Shown here in pieces: positions 38,710 through 44,192 of a stretch of DNA of 44,192 bases; the stretch's first letter is position 1; each line of letters begins with the position of its first letter. The translations under genes were made by a program, and so were the position numbers. The stretch lies in IMG/VR virus record IMGVR_UViG_3300010885_016315, positions 1 to 44,192 of that record, one strand, 5' to 3'. The notes beneath the pieces were generated by a model. The model was not told the origin of the DNA, made no database searches, and saw only the letters and a program-made list of their open reading frames with translations. Origin of the DNA: a virus.

Positions 38710-39525
38710 ATGTCGTCTACATTAATGAGAAAATATTTGGATATCTTAGTTGAACAACCTAATCTGCCAAATCAAGAGTTTGTCAATGCACTTGATTCTG
38801 CTCATAGTTCAGGACAAATTAATAAATCATATTATGATACTCTAGGATCTAATGAACAAGCAATGCTGTTGCGAAATGTAGATAATTTCAAACGGACTAA
38901 CCCAAATTATAATTCAAATGCTCAGGATGACACGGCTAGAGCTGCTACTTTACAAATAAAACAAGATCAGGGTAAAATTACTAAAGATCAGGCAGCTAAA
39001 AATACAGGTAGCGGAGAATTTTTTCAAGCTCCAAAAGCCGCAACACCTCCGCCGGCAACTACTACTCAGCCTAAGCCAGCAGCCACAGCACCTATCACTC
39101 AACCAGCTGCCACAGCACCGTCGGCAAATAATATTCAGGCCACTCCCGTTGACTTTAACAAACAAGCAGGAGTGATGCCTGTCGCAGATACCGGAATAGG
39201 AAAATTAAGCGGTGGCGTAAGTTTAAGCGGTGGTGCCGGTGATTATCTAACTCCGTCAATCCGAGCAGAATTATCCAACCAATCAGGAGGCAAATTTACC
39301 GCCGATGTTGGACAAAATACTCAACAATTAGGATATCAGCAAAAATTTGGTAACGATACCACTGGACAGTTAGCCGTTAATCGTAACGCACAAGGCGGCA
39401 TGAGTGCTGGCGTAGGTGCCGAAAAACAATTAAATAAGAACTGGTCCGCTACTGGAGGAGTGAGCACTCCTGTTGCTGGTAAAGGTGATACTCAATTTAA
39501 TGTAGGCCTTAAAGGTCAGTTTTAA
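38710..39525 (+). CDS. phage protein with capsid-targeting-like N-terminus and beta-barrel-like C-terminus
   Basis: The start is the ATG at 38710 (GGAG 6 bases upstream). The 271-residue product begins MSSTLMRKYLDILVE (L-x-E at 13-15), continues with a helical part and a Pro/Thr/Ala-rich linker (about 104-140), and ends in about 100 residues of alternating polar/hydrophobic Gly-rich strands (GGVSLSGGAGDYLT; GKFTADVGQNTQQLGYQQKF; SATGGVSTPVAGKGDTQFNV) terminating in ...LKGQF. The strands and terminal Phe resemble outer-membrane beta-barrels, unusual for a phage head protein. No signal peptide is seen. Function unknown. Confidence 0.68.
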   Translation: MSSTLMRKYLDILVEQPNLPNQEFVNALDSAHSSGQINKSYYDTLGSNEQAMLLRNVDNFKRTNPNYNSNAQDDTARAATLQIKQDQGKITKDQAAKNTGSGEFFQAPKAATPPPATTTQPKPAATAPITQPAATAPSANNIQATPVDFNKQAGVMPVADTGIGKLSGGVSLSGGAGDYLTPSIRAELSNQSGGKFTADVGQNTQQLGYQQKFGNDTTGQLAVNRNAQGGMSAGVGAEKQLNKNWSATGGVSTPVAGKGDTQFNVGLKGQF

Positions 39526-39537
39526 TAGGAAAATATA

Positions 39538-40917
39538 GTGCCAAGATTATCACTTTGGAAAGAAGGAAAACACAGCAACGATTACAAGTTTATAGATCGC
39601 CGCATGAGCGAGATGTTTACTGTTGGCGGGACTGGTATCTATGTACACAAGTATCTTGGTGCTAACGAGCAGAACTTGGTAAAAACCACAAATGCTGCAC
39701 AAGGAGCTACAGGTGTTACATTAAATTTTACTGCCACCGCTGACGTAACATTAGGTATGTATGTGGTAGGGACAGGTGTTCCTACCGGAGCAACTGTTGT
39801 AGCCAAAACAGCAACCACAGTTGATTTATCTACGCCAACTACTAGTGCGATTGGTTCTGGTGCTACAGTAAAGTTCTACACTGATGCCACAAAACCCAGC
39901 TACATCAATGACAGTGCCTTGAATATCCAAGATCTCTTCTTCTTGGAAAACAGAGACAGAAAATACGACACCAGCGTGTATCTACTACGTGGCATTTATC
40001 AAACACAAGATATAACATTTGACTTAAGCCAATTTGGTATGTTCCTACAAACAGGTACCTTGTTTATAGTGTTCCATATCAATGACATGATTGAGACCAT
40101 TGGGCGTAAGTTGATTGCTGGCGATGTAATTGAACTAATGCATCTTAAAGATTATAACCCCTTAGACACCAGTTTACCAGTGGCATTAAAAAGATTTTAT
40201 GTTATTGGTGATACTAACAATGCGTCAGAGGGATTCAGTCCAACGTGGTGGCCACACCTGTGGCGTTGTAAAATAAATCCGTTGACTGATAGCCAAGAAT
40301 ACAAAGACATACTGAATCAAATCAAAGTTGACGAAACTGTACCCGGTACTGGTGGCAATATTACACTAGGTTCAGTTAGTAGTATTATTAACAAGTATCA
40401 AGCGATCAATGATGCAATAATAAAAGAAGCAGAATCTAATGTACCGTTTTCTGGATACGACATTAGTCACTTGTATATTAAACCGCTAGATCCTGCGGGC
40501 TATCCTGGAGACCCGGCTGGCATTACTGGCGACGGTAATGTAACCGCAGACTCAGGAACAATAACCAGTGATACAGGAGTTGTCAGTCCCGAAGATACAG
40601 TACATGGGTACTTGACTGGTGATGGATTGACCCCAAATGGCTTGCCGGTAGCCACTGGCATAGCGTTCCCTACTAGTCCCAAGAGCGGGGATTATGCTCT
40701 ACGTACTGACTACTTACCAAATCGTTTATTTAGATTTGACGGTCGTCGTTGGGTCAAGATTGAAGATAATGTACGAACAAGATTGACTCCTGGGCCGGAT
40801 AACACTACACAACGTAGCCGTTTTGTCAATGATACAGATACCTTTGTTAATAACTCAGGCAACGTCACGGTCAGACAAAGTTTAAGTCAGGCACTAAAAC
40901 CAAAGGCAGACAATTAA
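39538..40917 (+). CDS. phage virion structural protein (baseplate/neck region)
   Basis: A 459-residue protein starting at GTG (AGGA 8 bases upstream). The segments KEGKHSNDYKFIDRRMSEMF, NIQDLFFLENRDRKYDTSVY, DITFDLSQFGMFLQTGTLFI, RFYVIGDTNNASEGFSPTWW and PHLWRCKINPLTDSQEYKDI match a structural protein shared by marine T4-like phages. An inserted beta domain at about 50-115 (TLGMYVVGTGVPTGATVVAK) has the Ig-like pattern common in phage tail proteins, and there is a Gly/Thr/Asp-rich loop near 330-380. It is followed without gap by the gp15-like gene. Confidence 0.65.
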   Translation: MPRLSLWKEGKHSNDYKFIDRRMSEMFTVGGTGIYVHKYLGANEQNLVKTTNAAQGATGVTLNFTATADVTLGMYVVGTGVPTGATVVAKTATTVDLSTPTTSAIGSGATVKFYTDATKPSYINDSALNIQDLFFLENRDRKYDTSVYLLRGIYQTQDITFDLSQFGMFLQTGTLFIVFHINDMIETIGRKLIAGDVIELMHLKDYNPLDTSLPVALKRFYVIGDTNNASEGFSPTWWPHLWRCKINPLTDSQEYKDILNQIKVDETVPGTGGNITLGSVSSIINKYQAINDAIIKEAESNVPFSGYDISHLYIKPLDPAGYPGDPAGITGDGNVTADSGTITSDTGVVSPEDTVHGYLTGDGLTPNGLPVATGIAFPTSPKSGDYALRTDYLPNRLFRFDGRRWVKIEDNVRTRLTPGPDNTTQRSRFVNDTDTFVNNSGNVTVRQSLSQALKPKADN

Positions 40918-42272
40918 TGCAACAATATTTTTATGATGGTCAACTTCGTAGATTCCTAGTACAGTTTATTAGGGCAGTGAGTAATTTTGAAGTTGAATTT
41001 GGTAAGGATGCCAATGGTACCAGGACATTGCAACGTGTTCCGGTTTACTACGGTGATGCCAGCAGGCAGTCACAGATCATTTTAAAAGGTAACAGTGAGA
41101 ATACCTTAAATGCTGTCCCAGCAATGGCTGCTTATATAAGTGCTCTAACCTATGAACAAAATCGTATGCAGGAACCAACTTTTGTAAGTAAAATGAATTT
41201 ACGCGAAAGACAATACGATCCCGATACTGGATTGTATGGCAGTAGTCAAGGTGATGCCTATACCGTTGAACGCCTGATGCCAGTTCCGTACAAACTGACA
41301 ATTAAATTGGACATCTGGACCAGCAATACTGAACAAAAAATGCAACTAATTGAACAAATTGCTACATTGTTTAATCCCAGTTTAGAAATTCAAAGCACCG
41401 ACAATTACATTGATTGGACCAGCTTGACCTATGTACAATTGACTGATGTGCAATGGACTTCTAGAACTATTCCCGGGGGAGCCGATGAATCAATTGATAT
41501 TGCAACATTGACATTTGAGATGCCAATTTGGATAAGCAGCCCGGCTAAAGTCAAGAAATTGGGCGTTATTCAAAAAATCATTGATGGCATCTATAATCCG
41601 CAAGGTGGATTGAGTGAAGATACTATATTAAACAATCTAACAGCTAGAGTTATTTTGTCTCCAGTAAATTATTCAGTATTTTATTCTGGTAATCAATTGA
41701 GATTATTAAAAGTTCACGAAATTGCCTTAGACGACGGCACTCTTATTAAGACTCCTCCTCCCGAAACTTGGCGGTCAGTAATTGAAATTTATGGTACTTT
41801 AGTCACTGGACAGAGTCAGATTAGATTATCTTTGCCCACTGGTACAGAATTAATTGGTCACATAACTTATCATCCCACTGACTCTACCATATTATTGTTT
41901 GACCCAATTGAAGATACTGCGCCCACAGATACACTTCCTGCAATAAACGCAATAATTAATCCAATTAATGTTGTTGTTGACAGTAACTTGTTAACTCCTG
42001 TGTCTGGTACGAGATATTTGCTTACTGACGATATTGGATATAATGGTAATTTAGATGGTAGTGAAGTATGGAATGGACTAGTTGCCCAATCAAACGATAT
42101 AATTGAATACAACGGATCAACTTGGGTTGTATTATTTGATCATGCAAATCATGACACAGTTGAGTACATTACAAACAACAATACTGGTGTGCAGTACCGC
42201 TGGACTGGTTCTGAGTGGGTCAAGAGTGTCGAAGGTGTTTATCGAGGTGGTGATTGGTCAATTGTAATATAG
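40917..42272 (+). CDS. 15: tail sheath stabiliser and completion protein (gp15-like)
   Basis: A 451-residue protein whose first 240 residues follow T4 gp15: QYFYDGQLRRFLVQFIRAVS, NFEVEFGKD, RVPVYYGDASRQSQIILKGN, PVPYKLTIKLDIWTSNTEQK, and SIDIATLTFEMPIWI. gp15 caps the top of the contracting sheath and links the tail to the neck. T4 gp15 has 272 residues, so about 180 residues are added at the C-terminus, including RWTGSEWVKSV and WVVLFDHANH strands. It overlaps both neighbours (TAATG upstream, 19 bases with the Nudix gene downstream). Confidence 0.85.
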   Translation: MQQYFYDGQLRRFLVQFIRAVSNFEVEFGKDANGTRTLQRVPVYYGDASRQSQIILKGNSENTLNAVPAMAAYISALTYEQNRMQEPTFVSKMNLRERQYDPDTGLYGSSQGDAYTVERLMPVPYKLTIKLDIWTSNTEQKMQLIEQIATLFNPSLEIQSTDNYIDWTSLTYVQLTDVQWTSRTIPGGADESIDIATLTFEMPIWISSPAKVKKLGVIQKIIDGIYNPQGGLSEDTILNNLTARVILSPVNYSVFYSGNQLRLLKVHEIALDDGTLIKTPPPETWRSVIEIYGTLVTGQSQIRLSLPTGTELIGHITYHPTDSTILLFDPIEDTAPTDTLPAINAIINPINVVVDSNLLTPVSGTRYLLTDDIGYNGNLDGSEVWNGLVAQSNDIIEYNGSTWVVLFDHANHDTVEYITNNNTGVQYRWTGSEWVKSVEGVYRGGDWSIVI

Positions 42273-42715
42273 GCTGTGGCGCATTAATCTACAGTCGATC
42301 CACAAATAGATATTTGTTCTTGCTTCGCAATCAAAAGCGGCATGCTGGCTCATGGGGCCTAGTAGGTGGCGGAGTTGAATCTGGTGAAAGTCCCAGTGCG
42401 GCATTGCAAAGGGAAATAGTTGAAGAGATTGGTGCCATTGTCTTTAATAAAATTATTCCTTTAGAAAAATTTACCAGCGAAAATAAAACCTTTGAATATC
42501 ATACCTATTTGATTGTGGTTGACAATGAATTTGTTCCTCAATTGAATGATGAACATCGTGGATATGCATGGACCAGTATCAGCGATCACCCAAAGCCGTT
42601 ACATCCTGGCGTGTGGAGGACTTTTAATTTTAAAAGTGTTGTTGATAAAATTCGTACTGTAGAAACTGTTATATGTCAGCTTCCAGAACAAAACGATGAA
42701 AATCTATTGTTCTAA
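42254..42715 (+). CDS. Nudix hydrolase
   Basis: A 153-residue Nudix enzyme. The Nudix box is complete: G39 to A61 fits Gx5Ex7REUxEExGU, with G39, E45, R53, E54, E57, E58 and G60. The start must be the TTG at 42254, because the previous codon is TGA; GAGGTGG lies just upstream. The enzyme should hydrolyse a nucleoside diphosphate linked to another moiety (candidate: NDP-sugars, mRNA caps, oxidised dNTPs). It overlaps gp15 by 19 bases and its 3' end overlaps the convergent gene by 47 bases. Confidence 0.88.
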   Translation: MVNCNIGCGALIYSRSTNRYLFLLRNQKRHAGSWGLVGGGVESGESPSAALQREIVEEIGAIVFNKIIPLEKFTSENKTFEYHTYLIVVDNEFVPQLNDEHRGYAWTSISDHPKPLHPGVWRTFNFKSVVDKIRTVETVICQLPEQNDENLLF

Positions 42716-43430
42716 AATTAACAAAATACTTCCAGGCTTCCGGAGTTGTAAAATTGGCATTAGGTGCAACACGAATGAACTCTACATCAGAATAAGTTGT
42801 CATTAACACCGACATACTTTCAATCCAGAAACTTTCAACCACATTAGAATCTAATTTAGGATAACACGGAGTATCAGCATAGACATTGTAATTGTGTCCT
42901 GCGGTATCATTGTTGTCAAATCCTAATAGGAATATTTTTTTGTGCCCGTCAAATGCAGCAAGATATGCAGCCAAGGTTCCTGAATTCCACGGAGGATCTT
43001 GGGGTATGACATGGAATCGGCCTTGCCATTCTACCACTGCTGAATTGTTAGCATACGCAATGTGATCCTTGGTATACGGACTTGTTGCAACTTCGCGAAT
43101 CATCTTATCACCAGTTACAACTAAAAAATCCGGGGCAAAGTCTCTATGCAATGCATTGCATCCATAGGTAAAAAACTTTTTTGGTATTCTTGATTTTTTC
43201 CAGGTCTGATCCACAGGATGATTTACGTAATCCATGATATATCTGAGATCAAATCCCAATCTTGACGTACCATTGCCAATAACCACAGCATGATTTGACA
43301 TTGGGCCGTTTTTAAATGGATTGTCAACAAATTCCGTTTCATATGTCCAGGCAGACTCCTTGAGTGTGCCCACTAGATTAACGTCTTCGCCGATATAGTC
43401 TTTTCTTAATATTTTATCAATTTTGTGCAT
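42669..43430 (-). CDS. putative glycan-related protein (DUF115/sialyltransferase-like)
   Basis: A 253-residue protein. HAVVIGNGTSRLGFDLRYIM, TYGCNALHRDFAPDFLVVTG DK-type and NNSAVVEWQGRFHVIPQDPP follow a pattern found in phage proteins annotated as DUF115 or sialyltransferase-like (a nucleotide-sugar-binding G-N-G-x-S-R motif near 50). No second catalytic motif is certain. Possibly a glycosyltransferase acting on phage or host glycans, in keeping with the sugar genes at the other end of the window. It overlaps the Nudix gene by 47 bases, tail-to-tail. Confidence 0.6.
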   Translation of the reverse strand: MHKIDKILRKDYIGEDVNLVGTLKESAWTYETEFVDNPFKNGPMSNHAVVIGNGTSRLGFDLRYIMDYVNHPVDQTWKKSRIPKKFFTYGCNALHRDFAPDFLVVTGDKMIREVATSPYTKDHIAYANNSAVVEWQGRFHVIPQDPPWNSGTLAAYLAAFDGHKKIFLLGFDNNDTAGHNYNVYADTPCYPKLDSNVVESFWIESMSVLMTTYSDVEFIRVAPNANFTTPEAWKYFVNFRTIDFHRFVLEADI

Positions 43431-43453
43431 TTAAAATTTCCCCAATTTTGTAG

Positions 43454-43461
43454 TATTTAGT
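43454..43461 (-). promoter_or_regulatory. possible late box ACTAAATA
   Basis: ACTAAATA on the minus strand, 23 bases before the ATG at 43430. Two mismatches from the T4 consensus and no strong ribosome site, so low confidence. Confidence 0.3.
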
Positions 43462-43699
43462 TTTGAGTATTGATCCGACTATTATCGTTTTGGTCTGCTG
43501 CAACCTCGATCCATCGTTCTTGTGATTGGCTCCAACTCCAATCGCCTTCTGGTTGTATATCACGAATAACCCAACCTGGCGGATACCACCAGACAACTTC
43601 TTTACCTTCAGGGCAGTTGGGTTGATCTGGAACTTCAATCCAGCCATCTGACTCATCAGTTTTGATTTGTGGTATTGAACCGTTTTTAGAATAAAGCAT
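43457..43699 (-). CDS. small tail-fibre-associated type protein
   Basis: An 80-residue protein, Trp-rich: DESDGWIEVPDQPNCPEGKE, VVWWYPPGWVIRDIQPEGDW and SQSQERWIEVA. Small proteins of this kind are often found next to phage tail-fibre genes and may be chaperones or accessory domains. An overlapping frame (43417-43656) lacks such composition and is rejected. It is 7 bases downstream of the LamG-type gene. Confidence 0.65.
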   Translation of the reverse strand: MLYSKNGSIPQIKTDESDGWIEVPDQPNCPEGKEVVWWYPPGWVIRDIQPEGDWSWSQSQERWIEVAADQNDNSRINTQN

Positions 43700-43706
43700 G
43701 TATCAC

Positions 43707-44192
43707 CTATTGAGTTGGGAAGGGTGCAATTGGTACAGTAGTAACTGTTCTTGCAACATTTCGTGTGATGCGAAGTTCATCAATGTATCCAGGAAAATAA
43801 GAGGCTGCCCTATTACCACCACCAATATATAACGGGAATCCAGAAGCTGTAGCCGCACCAAGTGCACCGCTACCTCCAGCATCAACACCATTAATATACA
43901 TAGTTACAACACCTGCATTTTTTACAGCAGCAACGTAGTACCAAGTTCCTGTTGTTAAAGTTGAAGTGGTAGTAAGAGTTGCGCCGCCTGTATTATAAAA
44001 TTGTAAAGCACCAGTGGTGGCTTGAACTCGAAATTCAAATCCTGCGCCGCCAGTTCCTCTAGTACCTACAATTGCCATTCCACCACTGGCTGCAATTGAA
44101 GTTAAGTAAACCCAACATTCAACTGTGAATGCCGATAGTTGAGATATGTCTGTATCAAATGGTGTTCTATATAGATAACTTAACTGACTACC
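43707..44192 (-). CDS. LamG/concanavalin-like virion protein, C-terminal part (5' end outside window)
   Basis: The frame remains open to the right edge: the 38 codons before the first ATG (44078) read through FTVECWVYLTS, the first strands of a LamG fold, so the gene continues outside the window. The visible part contains TGTWYYVAAVKNAGVVTMYI followed by NGVDAGG, FPLYIGGGN and FPGYIDELRITRNVAR, the complete end of a LamG-type carbohydrate-binding jelly-roll. Such domains form receptor-binding tips of phage fibres. It is followed by a small tail-fibre-associated gene. Confidence 0.8.
   Translation of the reverse strand, partial: GSQLSYLYRTPFDTDISQLSAFTVECWVYLTSIAASGGMAIVGTRGTGGAGFEFRVQATTGALQFYNTGGATLTTTSTLTTGTWYYVAAVKNAGVVTMYINGVDAGGSGALGAATASGFPLYIGGGNRAASYFPGYIDELRITRNVARTVTTVPIAPFPTQ

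Noticed and set aside
43417-43656. 79-residue minus-strand frame overlapping the Trp-rich small gene
   Set aside because: The other frame (43457-43699) begins 7 bases after the upstream stop and has the typical tail-fibre-associated composition.
1-44192. Prophage attachment sites, integrase or insertion sequences
   Set aside because: No integrase, transposase, att-like direct repeat or flanking host genes were seen; the layout is that of a lytic T4-like phage.

Overview
The window is one contiguous piece of a T4-like contractile-tailed phage (myovirus) genome. The hallmark set is present: terminase large subunit (gp17-like), small subunit (gp16-like), tail sheath (gp18), tail tube (gp19), tail sheath stabiliser (gp15-like), neck protein (gp13-like), head-completion nuclease (gp4-like), UvsX, UvsY and gp32, plus at least a dozen copies of the T4-type late promoter (TATAAATA and variants). 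Genes are tightly packed, often with ATGA or TAATG overlaps. The ferredoxin and S-adenosylhomocysteinase look proteobacterial, so I infer a proteobacterial, probably aquatic host; the sequence does not settle this. Both window ends cut through genes.

Layout. (1) 1-4563, + strand: a sugar and surface-glycan operon with a glycosyltransferase end, two nucleotide-sugar SDR enzymes, two SAM methyltransferases and a two-gene transketolase. (2) 6950-4564, - strand: a unit behind a near-consensus sigma70 promoter, carrying a CAU tRNA, MazG-like pyrophosphohydrolase, 7Fe ferredoxin, a membrane protein and AhcY. (3) 8506-6947 (-): a large protein of unknown role; 8589-8842 (+): two tiny genes. (4) 13558-8843 (-): gp32, an unknown gene, UvsX, a small acidic protein, UvsY, a small gene and a methyltransferase. 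(5) 15103-13661 and TerL at 16700-15126. (6) 16712-18968: a nuclease-rich island (HNH, secreted NUC1-type nuclease, GIY-YIG enzyme). (7) 27324-19024 (-): a cluster of large low-complexity proteins, including a GH19 lysozyme, most starting with a short helix that ends in (L/I)xE. (8) 37084-27350 (-): neck, dNMP kinase, sheath, tube, a tube-like protein, gp4-like nuclease and gp16-like gene. (9) 38710-42715 (+): a second morphogenesis strand with gp15 and a Nudix enzyme, followed by - strand glycan and tail-fibre-type genes to the end.

How it fits together. The early unit (tRNA, MazG, ferredoxin, AhcY) looks like host-takeover metabolism; AhcY would clear the S-adenosylhomocysteine made by the several methyltransferases in the window. 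About ten proteins share an N-terminal helix plus (L/I)xE that resembles the T4 capsid-targeting sequence cut by the gp21 prohead protease, suggesting a large packaged-protein set that includes a peptidoglycan hydrolase and an AT-hook protein. Several late genes have the late promoter inside the loop of a hairpin whose 3' arm holds the Shine-Dalgarno, the T4 mechanism that blocks translation from early read-through RNA. Three other genes start exactly 7 nt after a promoter box with the same TATGCGTGAA start context, which predicts leaderless mRNAs.
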